DNA of 64,000 bases, taken from NCBI RefSeq assembly GCF_902364355.1, contig NZ_CABJDK010000005.1:11595-75594 (forward strand), read 5' to 3'. Under the pieces are notes generated by a model. It was not told the DNA's origin. It saw only the letters and a program-made list of their open reading frames with translations, and did not search any database. The position numbers and the translations under genes are program-made. Positions 23,001 through 31,024 of the stretch are shown one piece after another. The DNA comes from Collinsella aerofaciens (lineage in GTDB: Bacteria > Actinomycetota > Coriobacteriia > Coriobacteriales > Coriobacteriaceae). How positions within the stretch are numbered: position 1 is the stretch's first letter; every line of letters begins with the position of its first letter.

Positions 23001-23462
23001 GAGAAGACCCCGGTGGCCCCGGTCGAGAATCCGACTAAGAAGCAGCTCAAGGCTCTGGTCAAGCAGGCGAAGGAGACTGACACCAGGGGCAAGACGGCCG
23101 AGTCTGTCAAGGCCCTGACGGATGCCATTACCTACGCCGAGGACGTCTTGGGTGATGAGGATGCTTCCGACACCCAGATCCAGGCGGCCTATGGCCAGCT
23201 CAAGCTGGCCATTGAGAGCCTCAAGGATGCCGATTCCGGCAACCAGGGCGGCTCGGGCAACCAGGGTTCCGGCAATGGCTCGAACGGCGGCAACCAGGCG
23301 GGCAAGCCCGCAGGCGACAAGGCCCAGGGCAGCAAGAAGAACGGTTCGGCGATTCCCAATACCGGAGACCAGACGGCGGCGACCGTCGCGACCGTCGGTG
23401 GTCTTGGCGCCATCATCGCCGCGATCGGCGCTTTCTTCCATCGTCGCAGCAAGGCTAAGTAG
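17049..23462 (+). CDS. Giant sortase-anchored GH31 glycosidase with binding modules
   Basis: 2137-residue secreted, wall-attached enzyme. The GTG at 17049 follows AGAAAGGAG and starts a signal peptide (basic RRNS...KR, hydrophobic core, cut near residue 40). The GH31 catalytic region covers about residues 60-800: LKTDVAW holds the presumed nucleophile Asp480 and IWTGDQYGG the presumed acid/base Asp531, followed by GSDMDGIFGG. Then come FnIII (~966-1048), F5/8-type CBM (~1050-1189), cohesin-like (~1270-1404), a second CBM-like module (~1414-1584), an Ig-like segment, FIVAR (~1677-1744), F5/8 CBM (~1747-1910), two FIVARs (~1917-2060), a Gly/Asn-rich stretch, IPNTGD sorting signal, helix and basic tail. 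Host glycan (mucin) attack is likely; alpha-GalNAc activity is a guess. Confidence 0.9.
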   Translation: MRRNSIFTKRWVKGSAVLVATAATLVFANPQQAIATPLKGVDSATVSQSASNVVDIDFADGIKGRITFLEDGIFRYNVDPKGEFSDYATPRSKSHTAKIQAQPDTSDTYSKPSATVADKGDTIEITGGKATVILDKATGKMSIKSGDRVVVSESASLDLDKKGTVQTLAKEKSENFFGGGTQNGRFLHTNQTIAISNTNNWTDGGVASPNPFYWTSDGYGVLRNTFAEGSYDFGSTDSSTVTTLHSENEFDAYYFVATNEGASNVATEMLQDYYKVTGNPVLLPEYGFYLGHLNAYNRDGWSTTSGQKKWETKGSKSSSEKGDVKYESGMSTGYKLDGTLAAETLNGEGPSVDTENMKATDFDRQFSARQVIDDYEDNDMPLGWFLPNDGYGAGYGQNGYYKTGGVNSDGTSSADRLNAVRANVDNLKKFTEYANSKGVSTGLWTQSNLEPDSNSETPWHLLRDFDAEVKTGGISTLKTDVAWVGSGYSFGLNGIKTAYDTVTTGANKRPNIITLDGWAGTQRFGGIWTGDQYGGNWEYIRFHIPTYIGQSLSGNPNIGSDMDGIFGGDPIISARDYQWKTFTPSMLDMDGWGTYRKSPMTHGDPYTGISRFYLKLKAQLMPYIYTSAASAANIDTGNGDAGLPMIRAMLLSDNSEYAASTSTQYQYMFGENFLVAPVYQDTQADENGNDIRNGIYLPNYGTDENPTIWIDYFSGKQYRGGQVLNNYEAPLWKLPLFVKANAIVPMYAENNNPEAVSDTNTKGTDRSQRIVEFFATEGDGTFTQYEDDGSSIENNTTEDDSYGTIDNISYGEHVSTVYSSKAAGGTATFTAEASQGGYNGYDSNRTTTFVANVSAKPTSVVAKNGGSALNVVEVDSQETFDAATPEAGQAVYFYSETPNLNHYGSDADGTEAEQGESFNNTKITTNPKVYVKFAKTDVAAAAQTLELGGFVNADATLTADRLNENLSAPTNLAAPEDATTPTSIKLTWGKVDGATSYDLKVDGTVFAVGDAAEFTHTDLAYNSKHTYQIRSRNAEGYSAWSDVLEANSALDPWRNVPDAEEITWEGSLYGSHKAELAFDHEFQSGDGGFHSGGNDLGKALTVDYGRAYKLDKLEYYPRDDAGNGTVTKMRVETSLDGVHWTSQEVDWARSADCKTVAFDGTVAARYVRMTPLASVGNFFSASEIAIYKTDGTDGFAVGSNLNKATISDGDYSNMKNYLGLENREPDTPTFGSQIRDHFADLNDNGVYDVYDYSFTMAGLDGGTKQKGKVAGSLAVIPSKTEVEAGDEITVDVYAADAKNVNALGALVNFKSDQFEFVSESIAQDGSTAGMENLSREKVQFVDGTQTINLAFANRGDGKLYNGTGAVASFKLKAKTAGKVELPSTSWLIGPACDALEFASDGTVTMPDVPQPTVAEYAQDAFNITMTNDELTTDDGTNVEKLIQQKSYNALFDNNEGDNGFEFLWNWSGNWDSEGKLPSYVKLPTTMTFAFKTPSKLDSVEVVNRNGGNGTVQKIKAVVTFEDGSIQEFAGGEYDSFLARYAFDLSAENKGKKATKVEVTPLEASGDQMLTLREVNFNYTQGVEAIEGVELGKNQTEFFEGDITPVDAKATPESAGYPYVTVESSDPSVVSVSAVQAGDSVSYYLRANKAGKAKITVASVLDPSKTASYEVEVKAGVDTSALVAALSKAAGYSESVYTKDSYAALTTAVEAARKLLDSGQGSYSKKDVADATAKIEKAIDGLKMRPVDEKILINTPENRKNVKVADFSSEADYEGSNAVNALDGDERTLWHSDWAHGTGMPQYLSVDLGRDYDLTDVTFLPRQDGGTNGDIFEAEILVSDTADGYEMGTAASMGTFAFDNDGRVLTDRGDWKQMSFGAARGRYVTVKVIHAGGGDVDAYCSMAELKFYGTAVPDPVAKDDLATAIEKVDAEVAAGDLKAGDYTEASWTALENALASARAILSDENATQDEVDQALRALESARGALEKTPVAPVENPTKKQLKALVKQAKETDTRGKTAESVKALTDAITYAEDVLGDEDASDTQIQAAYGQLKLAIESLKDADSGNQGGSGNQGSGNGSNGGNQAGKPAGDKAQGSKKNGSAIPNTGDQTAATVATVGGLGAIIAAIGAFFHRRSKAK

Positions 23463-23481
23463 CCCCAGCAACAGCTAAGCA

Positions 23482-23525
23482 AGCGTGCCCGCCGCCCCAC
23501 CCAAGGACGGTGGGCACGCTTTTTG
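23482..23525 (+). terminator. Terminator after the GH31 gene
   Basis: AGCGTGCCCGCCG (23482-23494) pairs with CGGTGGGCACGCT (23508-23520) with one wobble, then a run of T. A classic intrinsic terminator. Confidence 0.85.
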
Positions 23526-23679
23526 AATGTAGGCAGAAAGCTCCGACCCTTCGGCCCTAATCTCGCAAAGCGTTCCGTCTCCCGCCGAACACATCAGCAT
23601 CGGCGGCTATACTTGATTTATTTGCAGTTAAGGGTCGCGGATCCGCCGCGTCGCCGCTCTCAACAGGAGGTCTTTGTTT

Positions 23680-24144
23680 ATGGCAGATCAAAAGCCGGTT
23701 GTCGGGATCATCATGGGTTCCAAGTCCGATCTGGGCGTTATGGAAGGTTGCACCGCCGAGCTCGAGGCGCTGGGCGTGCCCTATGAGCTTGTCATTGCGA
23801 GCGCACACCGCACACCGGCGAAGGTCCACGAGTGGGCTTCGACTGCCGCCGATCGCGGTATCAAAGTGATTATCGCCGCTGCCGGCAAGGCCGCCCACTT
23901 GGGTGGTGTCGTGGCTGCCTTTACGCCGCTGCCGGTTATCGGCGTGCCTATGAAGACGAGTGACCTGGGCGGCATGGATTCGCTGCTGTCGATGGTGCAG
24001 ATGCCTTCGGGCGTGCCCGTGGCCTGCGTTGCCATCAACGGCGCCAAGAACGCCGCCATCTATGCCACACAGATTCTGGGTGCTTGCGACCCCGAGTACC
24101 GCAAGGTTATCGAGAAGATGAAGCAGGAGATGGCTGACGCCTAA
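23680..24144 (+). CDS. purE: N5-carboxyaminoimidazole ribonucleotide mutase
   Basis: Converts N5-CAIR to CAIR in purine synthesis. The 154-residue product has the family signatures GSKSDL near residue 13 and SAHRTP near residue 45. The ATG at 23680 is preferred over the TTG at 23674 because AGGAGG (23665-23670) is then properly spaced. No purK lies beside it. It sits between the surface glycosidase and a sortase gene, an unusual place for a purine gene. Confidence 0.95.
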   Translation: MADQKPVVGIIMGSKSDLGVMEGCTAELEALGVPYELVIASAHRTPAKVHEWASTAADRGIKVIIAAAGKAAHLGGVVAAFTPLPVIGVPMKTSDLGGMDSLLSMVQMPSGVPVACVAINGAKNAAIYATQILGACDPEYRKVIEKMKQEMADA

Positions 24145-24179
24145 GCGTTCCGCCGTTTCACCGCAGTATAAGGAGAGCC

Positions 24180-25178
24180 ATGTCCGATTATCAGGGAAAA
24201 CGATTCAAGGCTTCTCAGATTCCCGATCCGTCGAAGCCGGGTGCTGCCCGTGCGGCACAGCAGGGTCGGACATCCTCTCCTCAGCAGCCGCGCGCGCCGC
24301 GCCCCGTGACACCGGCGACGCATCGTCGACAGGACGCGCCGGCCGCATATCGTCCTTCGTCTTATAGCTCCGCTAAGAAGCCGCCCCGGTCTTCATCGCA
24401 TGCCGCGCCGTCGGATTGCACCGAGCCGCCGCGCAAAAAGCGCCGCTCCATTATTCCCATTCTGCTCATCATCATCGGTATCGGTCTGATTGTCGCCGCC
24501 GCCGCTATTTTTATTAATGCCCAGATTGGCTATAAGCAGGCGAGCGATTCGTATCAGAAAATCGAGAAGCAATATGTAAGCGATAAGGACGCCAGCGGCG
24601 TGCCGATTATCGACTTTGATGCGCTTGCTCAGACGAACCCCGAGATTGTGGGTTGGATTTACGTGCCGGGAACCAACATCAACTATCCCGTGGTGCAGAC
24701 CAACAACAACTCCAAATACCTCAACACGCTGTTCGACGGAACGGCTAACGCGTCCGGTGCTATTTTCCTGGATAGCGATGACACCGCGCCGGGAATGGTC
24801 GACCAGCAGACCACGATCTACGGCCACCATATGAACGATGGGTCGATGTTCAACGTGATTTCGGACACCACTGATCAGGCGACGTTCGATAGCATCGAGT
24901 TTGTGTATTACATCACACGGGATGCTACGTATAAGCTGCGACCACTGGCGACCAAAGTTGTCGAGGACACGTATGCCAAGGCGCGCACGCCCAATTTTGA
25001 GGGCGATGACGGGCTCAAGAACTACCTGTCCGAGATGTTCGACGGTGCCTCTGCCGTGGCGAGTGATGCCACCGATCGTGCCGCTTCGGCAACCAAGGTT
25101 GTAACGCTCGTGACCTGTCGTTCGCTGTCGCTGAGCAACACACGCGCCGTCATGGTGCTCACGCCGGTCGAGGAATAA
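24180..25178 (+). CDS. Class B-like sortase
   Basis: Membrane transpeptidase that joins surface proteins to the cell envelope. The 332 residues begin with a ~95-residue Pro/Ser/Arg-rich cytoplasmic arm, then a membrane helix (about residues 96-118) and the sortase domain. The catalytic His lies in IYGHHMNDGSMF, the Cys in VTLVTCRS, and an Arg near the C-terminus. NINYPVVQTNNN and the HHMNDG pattern resemble class B sortases. It starts 35 bases after purE. The LPXTG-like (IPNTG) glycosidase two genes upstream is the obvious candidate substrate, though class B enzymes often prefer other motifs. Confidence 0.9.
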   Translation: MSDYQGKRFKASQIPDPSKPGAARAAQQGRTSSPQQPRAPRPVTPATHRRQDAPAAYRPSSYSSAKKPPRSSSHAAPSDCTEPPRKKRRSIIPILLIIIGIGLIVAAAAIFINAQIGYKQASDSYQKIEKQYVSDKDASGVPIIDFDALAQTNPEIVGWIYVPGTNINYPVVQTNNNSKYLNTLFDGTANASGAIFLDSDDTAPGMVDQQTTIYGHHMNDGSMFNVISDTTDQATFDSIEFVYYITRDATYKLRPLATKVVEDTYAKARTPNFEGDDGLKNYLSEMFDGASAVASDATDRAASATKVVTLVTCRSLSLSNTRAVMVLTPVEE

Positions 25179-25242
25179 GTTGTTCGAGAGTAGCTAAAAA
25201 GGCCCCGTCCCAAATTGGCTACTCGACGACGGTAAGGGAGAA

Positions 25243-25662
25243 ATGATGCTCGAGAGTGGCAAATTGATGCCTTCGATTGATGCTTGGCTGCGCGAGGCCA
25301 AGGCCGATGCTTCGGCGGCAGGCTGTGGGATGTATCTGACGCATAACGGTGTGGTGCGCGCGACGCCCAAGGCCGAGGTGCGCGGAGTCGAGACCGATGG
25401 CGTGGCGCCAGGCCACAGGGTGGGCGGCATGGTCTTTGACTACGACGCCGAAAAGGTACGGTCTGCTATCGAGGCCACGCGCGCGATGCCGGGTATCGGC
25501 TATGTGCGCGTGTGGCTGGCAAGCGGCGAGCTTACCGTAGGTGACGACATCATGCTCGTGCTTATCGGCGGGGACATTCGCCCACACGTGGTCGATGCAC
25601 TGCAGGCGCTCGTTGGCACCATCAAGAACGAATGCGTGAGTGAGGTCGAGCGCGAGGCATAG
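25243..25662 (+). CDS. MoaE-like molybdopterin synthase catalytic-subunit homologue
   Basis: 139-residue protein whose second half (VRVWLASGELTVGDDIMLVL, then the HVVDALQALVGTIKNE region) resembles the dimer core and Lys-bearing end of MoaE. The usual HRxGxL segment is not conserved, and no moaD or other cofactor gene is in the window. A start at 25243 or at the adjacent ATG 25246 is equally possible; GGGAG lies upstream. It may serve molybdopterin synthesis with distant partners or have another role. Confidence 0.6.
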   Translation: MMLESGKLMPSIDAWLREAKADASAAGCGMYLTHNGVVRATPKAEVRGVETDGVAPGHRVGGMVFDYDAEKVRSAIEATRAMPGIGYVRVWLASGELTVGDDIMLVLIGGDIRPHVVDALQALVGTIKNECVSEVEREA

Positions 25663-25692
25663 AGGATTGCGTCGATAGAAGGATCGTTTATA

Positions 25693-25731
25693 AAAATGCC
25701 CACCGGTACATGTGATACCGGCGGGCATTTT
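25693..25731. terminator. Bidirectional terminator between convergent genes
   Basis: AAAATGCCCACCGGTA (25693-25708) pairs with TACCGGCGGGCATTTT (25716-25731), with one wobble. The A/T ends suit termination of both the MoaE-like gene and the minus-strand membrane gene. Confidence 0.85.
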
Positions 25732-25752
25732 GCGTTTTGGGCGCGGTGAGCG

Positions 25753-26982
25753 CTATACGCGCGTCGCATCCTTGGGGCTCATGGTCATGCTCTGGAAGCG
25801 GTTTTCCATGTACTCGTTATCGAAGTGCTCTCCGTAGAACTGTGCGACGGGAATGTCCGGCTCCGTGCCGTTAACGCGCTGGTACCAGTAGTCGAGCGAC
25901 TGCAGCGTCATGACGCCGTCGACCAGCATGATAACGGTAAAGATGACGGTGGCCGAGTAGCGGCTCTTCCAGGGGATCTTGTTGATAAGCTTAAGCAGCC
26001 TCGGCAGCAGCAGCTTGATCCAGATGAGGCCGCCCAGGCCCCACAGGCAGGCGAAGCCCGTGCAGGTGCGTCCGCCCGTGAGGACCACGAGCGGATCGGG
26101 CAAACCGAACAGCGTTATGTGCGAGTAGCTCCACGAGACCACGCCAAACGCGGTCTGCATAAACCAGCCCACGAACACCTCAAAGCTGGCGCCGAGCAGG
26201 GCGCTCACCAGGAAAATGATGATGGGGTTCTTTTTGTAGAAGCGGTTAAGCACCATGGTCATGAGCACGGCGCCAAATCCGTAGATGGGGCTGAAGGGGC
26301 CAAACAGCATGCCGGCGCGGTTCTGATAGACGCCCGGGTCGTCGACTGTCATGTGCCAGATGTCCTCGGCGATCAGGCCGAGTATGCAGCAGACAAAGAA
26401 CACCCAGAACAGGTTGAAGTAGTTGAGCTTGATGTAGCCTTCGCCGGTTTCATCGCGCCCGAGCATGCCCTCGGCGGCGGCGTCGCGGTCGAGCATCTCC
26501 TGCAGGCGGCGCTGCAGTTCGCGCTCCTGACGCAGCGTGGGGTCGACGGTGGCCGAAAGCGCGATGAGGATGCCGAGCTGAATAGCGGGACGCAGCAAGA
26601 AGGGCCCGATACCCTGGAGCATCACGTCGACCAAAAGCTCGACGACGGTAAATGCGATGAGGATATAGGACAGGCGGGCGGCGTTGCGGCGCTGGTTTTT
26701 GATAAGGTCCAGGCCAAAGATGATTAGGATGACGGCACTTGCCGCAGAGAGCATGATGCCGGCGACGATAAGGCCGACTGCGACGAGCGTGTTGTCGCCG
26801 AGGTTGGCGGCGGCGTTGCCGTTGATGAGCGCGGTGATGACCTGCCACATAAAGGCGCCGACCGAAGGGAGCGTGCCCACGCCGGACAGGATGCACAGGA
26901 CGGCGTACACCTTAATGATGAGGGGGATCTTCTTGACCTCCGTGGCGCTGGGGACGCTGGGGTCGAGTTCGTTTCGATCCAT
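25753..26982 (-). CDS. Membrane protein with CmpB/ABC-type IV-like domain
   Basis: 409-residue multi-pass membrane protein. The N-terminal ~200 residues form five or so hydrophobic helices. The C-terminal ~200 match the family called putative ABC-transporter type IV (CmpB), including GPFSPIYGFGAVLMT and a Cys-Gly-rich segment GGRTCTGFACLWGLGG. The start at 26982 has GAAAGG upstream; an in-frame start at 27159 would add a non-domain arm. Despite the family name no ATPase is adjacent and its function is not established. It is convergent with the MoaE-like gene and divergent from purF. Confidence 0.8.
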   Translation of the reverse strand: MDRNELDPSVPSATEVKKIPLIIKVYAVLCILSGVGTLPSVGAFMWQVITALINGNAAANLGDNTLVAVGLIVAGIMLSAASAVILIIFGLDLIKNQRRNAARLSYILIAFTVVELLVDVMLQGIGPFLLRPAIQLGILIALSATVDPTLRQERELQRRLQEMLDRDAAAEGMLGRDETGEGYIKLNYFNLFWVFFVCCILGLIAEDIWHMTVDDPGVYQNRAGMLFGPFSPIYGFGAVLMTMVLNRFYKKNPIIIFLVSALLGASFEVFVGWFMQTAFGVVSWSYSHITLFGLPDPLVVLTGGRTCTGFACLWGLGGLIWIKLLLPRLLKLINKIPWKSRYSATVIFTVIMLVDGVMTLQSLDYWYQRVNGTEPDIPVAQFYGEHFDNEYMENRFQSMTMSPKDATRV

Positions 26983-27276
26983 ACATAACCTTTCTCGTTT
27001 TGCTGTAGGTACAAGGATACGCCGCCGACCTGCCAAAAGACAGGACGAACGTCCCAATTGCAACAATGCAAGCCCCAACGGCGGGCGAGACGCGTCGTAA
27101 CGGAAGTATGCGGGATCGTCGGCCCCGAGGCGGTTGCCCAATAAAATGTTTGGCTGCAAAACGGATTATTAGCTCGGTGGGCTTTTAAAAAGCGCTGTTC
27201 ATGCGCGGGAGTGCTTGTCTTGCCGTGCGTATAATAGGGCAGGTAACGCCAAATAACGAGGCTCTGAGGGGATGCC

Positions 27277-28947
27277 ATGTCTCAAGAAACCATCCACGCG
27301 GCCGAGCGTGCCGCGGGACAGGTGAAGACCATGTCGACGTATGATCCGGACTCCGACCAGCTGCATGAGGAATGCGGCATTTTTGGTGTGTGGGCACCCG
27401 ATCGCGATGTGGCTCGACTGACGTACTTTGGTCTGCGCGCGCTGCAGCATCGCGGCCAGGAATCGGCGGGAATCGCCGTGGGTGATGGCGGCACGGTTAT
27501 GGTCCGCAAGGATCTGGGCCTGCTCGACCGCGTGTTCTCCAACGCCGACCTGTCGACGCTCTCCGGTCAGCTGGCCGTGGGTCATGTGCGCTACGGCACT
27601 GCCGGCGCCAAGAGCTGGGAAGCCTCTCAGCCGCATCTTTCCACCATCAACAGCGTCATTATCGCGCTTGCTCACAACGGCACTCTGGTCAACACCGACG
27701 AGCTGCGCCGCCAGCTGATCGAGCTGGGCGTGCCGTTCCTCTCCAATTCGGATTCCGAGGTCGCGACCAAGCTTATCGGCTACTTTACTCAGCGTACAGG
27801 CCATCTACGCGAGGGTATCCGCAAGACGATGGAGCTCGTGCGCGGCGGCTACGCCATGACGCTCATCAACGAGCAGGCGCTCTACGCATTCCGCGATCCT
27901 CACGGCATTCGCCCGCTGGTGCTTGGCAAGCTCGTGGACGAGGGCCTGGATCAGGCTGACGCCGCTTCTGTTTCGCAGCTGCCCTCGCAAGACGGCGCCG
28001 CGACGGTTGACGCCACCACCCATGTCACCCGCGCCGGCGGCTGGGTCGTCGCCTCCGAGACTTGTGCGCTCGATATTGTGGGCGCCGAGTACGTCCGCGA
28101 CGTCCGTCCCGGTGAGATTTTGCGCATCAGCGCCGAGGGCCTGGTGTCCGAGCAGGGCGTGCCTGCCGCCGAAGAGCCTGCTAACTGCATCTTTGAGCAG
28201 GTCTACTTCGCTCGCCCCGATTCCATCATGAACGGCAAGAGCGTCTACGCCTGCCGTTATGACATGGGTCGTCAGCTGGCACACGAGGAGCCCGTCGAGG
28301 CCGACCTGGTCATCGGCGTGCCCGACTCCGGCCTGCCGCCCGCGGAGGGCTATTCGCATGAGAGTGGCATTCCCTTTGGTGAGGGCCTTATCAAGAACCG
28401 CTACGTGGGTCGTACGTTTATCGAGCCTACGCAGGAGCTGCGCGCCATGGGCGTGCGCATGAAGCTCAACCCGCTGCGCGACAACATCGAGGGCAAGCGC
28501 CTGGTCGTCATCGACGACTCCATCGTGCGTGGCACCACTATGGTGCAGCTCGTCAAGATGCTACGCAACGCTGGCGCCAAGGAGATTCATATCCGCATCA
28601 ACTCGCCCGAGGTCATCTGGCCGTGCTTCTACGGTATCGATACCGACGTGCAGTCGCAGCTTATCAGCGCCAACAAGACGGTCGACGAGATTTGCGAGTA
28701 TATCGGCGCCGATTCGCTGGCCTTCCTTTCGGTCGAGGGCTTGCTGAAGGTCATGCCCAAGGGCGGTTACTGCGACGCGTGCTTTACCGGCCGCTATCCC
28801 GTGGCGATTCCCGAGAGCTTTGGCCGCGACAAGTTTATGGAGGGCTTTAAGCCCCGCAACCTGGACAAGCCGCTGCACTTTGACGACGACGCCGTGGTCG
28901 AGAAATACGACGACCGCAGCTGGGAAGAGGAGCACGGCGAGGCCTAA
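27277..28947 (+). CDS. purF: Amidophosphoribosyltransferase
   Basis: First enzyme of purine synthesis, making phosphoribosylamine from PRPP and glutamine. The glutaminase nucleophile Cys33 lies in LHEECGIFG, implying removal of a propeptide. The PRPP loop is VVIDDSIVRGTTM. Cys residues in PANCIFEQ and YCDACFTG match those that hold a [4Fe-4S] cluster in the Bacillus-type enzyme. At 556 residues it is longer than most. GAGGGG precedes the ATG at 27277; the ATG at 27331 would give a shorter propeptide and is an alternative. A TATAAT at 27230-27235 is a candidate -10. Confidence 0.95.
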   Translation: MSQETIHAAERAAGQVKTMSTYDPDSDQLHEECGIFGVWAPDRDVARLTYFGLRALQHRGQESAGIAVGDGGTVMVRKDLGLLDRVFSNADLSTLSGQLAVGHVRYGTAGAKSWEASQPHLSTINSVIIALAHNGTLVNTDELRRQLIELGVPFLSNSDSEVATKLIGYFTQRTGHLREGIRKTMELVRGGYAMTLINEQALYAFRDPHGIRPLVLGKLVDEGLDQADAASVSQLPSQDGAATVDATTHVTRAGGWVVASETCALDIVGAEYVRDVRPGEILRISAEGLVSEQGVPAAEEPANCIFEQVYFARPDSIMNGKSVYACRYDMGRQLAHEEPVEADLVIGVPDSGLPPAEGYSHESGIPFGEGLIKNRYVGRTFIEPTQELRAMGVRMKLNPLRDNIEGKRLVVIDDSIVRGTTMVQLVKMLRNAGAKEIHIRINSPEVIWPCFYGIDTDVQSQLISANKTVDEICEYIGADSLAFLSVEGLLKVMPKGGYCDACFTGRYPVAIPESFGRDKFMEGFKPRNLDKPLHFDDDAVVEKYDDRSWEEEHGEA

Positions 28948-28948
28948 A

Positions 28949-28990
28949 ACCTGCCATATGGGGACAGGTTTATTTTGGTGGGTTTTACCT
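28949..28990 (+). repeat. GGGAC-core hairpin next to the purF stop
   Basis: AAAACCTGCCA at the stop codon pairs with TGGTGGGTTTT (one G/U wobble) around a core with GGGGACAGGTTTATTT. Close relatives lie at 40268-40302 and 40429-40467. See the finding on this family. Confidence 0.65.
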
Positions 28991-29104
28991 GCTGTTTTGT
29001 TGATATGACGGCGTGTGCTGTTATGGCACACGCCGAAATGAACGCAACTATGAGCACCGTTTGGCGCACGCGCGGCGCCACGGTAGTGGGAGAGGAAGGC
29101 TCAG

Positions 29105-30208
29105 ATGAGCGACAGCAAGCATGTGACGTACGAGGACGCCGGCGTCGATACCGCCGAGGGCGGCCGCGCCGTCGACGCGATTAAGCAGATGGTCAAGGAT
29201 ACCAACCGCCCCGAGGTTATCGGCGGTATCGGTGGCTTTGGCGGCCTGTTCTCGGCCGCCGCGCTTAAGGATATGGAAGACCCGATCCTGATCAGCGGTA
29301 CCGACGGCGTGGGCACCAAGCTCGTGCTCGCCCAGATCATGGACCGTCACGAGACGGTGGGCCAGGACCTGGTCGCTATGTGCGTCAACGACATTTTGGC
29401 TTCGGGCGCCGAGCCGCTGTTCTTCCTGGACTACGTTGCCATCGGTCACATCGAGGCCGAGCACATGGCAAAGATCATCAAGGGCGTGGCCGACGGCTGC
29501 AAGCTCGCGGGCTGCGCGCTCGTGGGCGGCGAGATGGCCGAGCACCCCGGCGTCATGGCTCCGGCCGACTACGACCTTGCCGGATTTACCGTGGGCGTCG
29601 TCGACCGTCCCAAGATGCTCGACCCCGCAAACGTCCGCCCGGGCGATGTGATCCTGGGTCTGCCTTCCACCGGCGTGCACTCCAACGGCTACTCGCTCGT
29701 GCGTAAAGTCATCGGCGTCGACGGCATTAAGCCGGGCACGCCCGAGGCCGCCGCTAAGGCCGAGGAGCTGAGCCGTCCGCTCGAGGAACTCGGCGGCGCA
29801 TCGCTGGCAGACGCCCTGCTGGCTCCCACGCGCATCTACGTCAAGCCGATTCTGGAGCTGCTGCGCGGCGGCGCCAACGTGCACGCTATTGCCCACATCA
29901 CTGGCGGCGGTATTACTGAGAACCTCAACCGCGCGCTCGCCGACGACGTCGACGCTGTGGTCACCCGCAACGGTGCCGAGATGGGCTGGGACGTTCCGCC
30001 CGTCATCACCTACGTGTCGCGCCAGGCCGAGCTCGCGCCCAACGAGGCATGCAAGACCTTCAACATGGGCGTTGGCCTGTGCCTGATCGTCGCCCCCGAG
30101 GACGAGGCCGCGGTGACCGAGGCCCTGGTCGCGCTGGGCGAGAAGCCGTTCCGCGTGGGCGAGTGCGTTGAGGGTTCCGGTAAGGTCGTGTACTCCGATG
30201 AGCGCTAA
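29105..30208 (+). CDS. purM: Phosphoribosylformylglycinamidine cyclo-ligase (AIRS)
   Basis: ATP-dependent ring closure of FGAM to AIR. The 367 residues carry DGVGTKLVLA, a GLPSTGVHSNGYSLVR segment and AHITGGGITENL, all typical of PurM. GAGGAAGG lies upstream of the ATG. Its last 11 bases overlap purN, so the pair is translationally coupled. Located 157 bases after purF, with a hairpin between. Confidence 0.96.
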   Translation: MSDSKHVTYEDAGVDTAEGGRAVDAIKQMVKDTNRPEVIGGIGGFGGLFSAAALKDMEDPILISGTDGVGTKLVLAQIMDRHETVGQDLVAMCVNDILASGAEPLFFLDYVAIGHIEAEHMAKIIKGVADGCKLAGCALVGGEMAEHPGVMAPADYDLAGFTVGVVDRPKMLDPANVRPGDVILGLPSTGVHSNGYSLVRKVIGVDGIKPGTPEAAAKAEELSRPLEELGGASLADALLAPTRIYVKPILELLRGGANVHAIAHITGGGITENLNRALADDVDAVVTRNGAEMGWDVPPVITYVSRQAELAPNEACKTFNMGVGLCLIVAPEDEAAVTEALVALGEKPFRVGECVEGSGKVVYSDER

Positions 30209-30899
30209 CGAGCAGATGGCTGCCGCCGAGGGCCTGGGCTTTGTGCCCTATACCCGTCCGACCGGCACCGATACGGCCGAGCCGCTCAAGATCGGCGTGC
30301 TCATCAGCGGTTCGGGAACCAACTTGCAGGCGCTGATCGATCTGATCGCCGCCGGCAAGCTCAACGCTTCGATTGAGCTTGTGGTGTCGAGCCGTCCCTC
30401 GGCTAAGGGTCTGCAGCGCGCTGAGCGCGCGGGCATCCAGACGCTCACGCTATCCAAGGATGTCTACGCCGACCCCATCGCCGCTGACGAGATCATCGCG
30501 CACGAGCTGCTCGAGCGCGACTGCGAGTATGTGGTCATGGCCGGCTACATGCGCATGGTGCATACGCCGCTGCTGGCGGCGTTCCCCAACCGCGTGGTCA
30601 ATCTGCATCCGGCGCTGCTGCCGAGCTTTACCGGTGCGCATGCGATTGACGATGCCTTTGCGCGCGGCGTCAAGGTGACTGGCGTGACCGTGCATTTTGC
30701 CAACGAGATTTACGACAACGGCCCCATCATCGCCCAGCGCGCGCTGGCTGTCGAGGAAGGTTGGGATGTCGACACGCTCGAGGAGCACATCCACGCGATC
30801 GAGCATGTGCTGTATCCCGAGGTCGTGCAGATGCTCGCCGACGGCCGCGTTCACGTGCTGGAGAGCGGCAAGGTGGCAATTGACGCGCCTCGCGGCTAG
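30198..30899 (+). CDS. purN: Phosphoribosylglycinamide formyltransferase
   Basis: Uses 10-formyl-THF to formylate GAR. The domain begins at about residue 34 with IGVLISGSGTNLQALID. The catalytic region holds NLHPALLPSFTGAHAI and GVTVHFANEIYDNG. Start ATG 30198 overlaps the end of purM; GTG 30168 is further upstream and less likely. Product is 233 residues; the N-terminal arm of ~33 residues before the Rossmann fold is longer than usual and of unknown use. A hairpin terminator follows. Confidence 0.95.
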   Translation: MSANEQMAAAEGLGFVPYTRPTGTDTAEPLKIGVLISGSGTNLQALIDLIAAGKLNASIELVVSSRPSAKGLQRAERAGIQTLTLSKDVYADPIAADEIIAHELLERDCEYVVMAGYMRMVHTPLLAAFPNRVVNLHPALLPSFTGAHAIDDAFARGVKVTGVTVHFANEIYDNGPIIAQRALAVEEGWDVDTLEEHIHAIEHVLYPEVVQMLADGRVHVLESGKVAIDAPRG

Positions 30900-30931
30900 C
30901 GACGCACAGTACAATTTAGCCGAGTAGTCAG

Positions 30932-30975
30932 GGTGGTCATTGGCGCCAAGGCGCGCGTGGCCACCTTTTGTTTTG
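30932..30975 (+). terminator. Terminator after purN
   Basis: GGTGGTCA pairs with TGGCCACC with an inner GCGCC/GGCGC stem, followed by TTTTGTTTT. Confidence 0.75.
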
Positions 30976-30977
30976 GG

Positions 30978-31006
30978 TAGTCATCGGGGACGTTCTTGAA
31001 TGACTA
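30978..31006 (+). repeat. GGGAC-core hairpin before the EIIA gene
   Basis: TAGTCAT (30978-30984) pairs with ATGACTA (31000-31006) around CGGGGACGTTCTTGA. Member of the GGGAC-core family. Confidence 0.55.
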
Positions 31007-31024
31007 GGTGAGAGAGGTGAGCGC

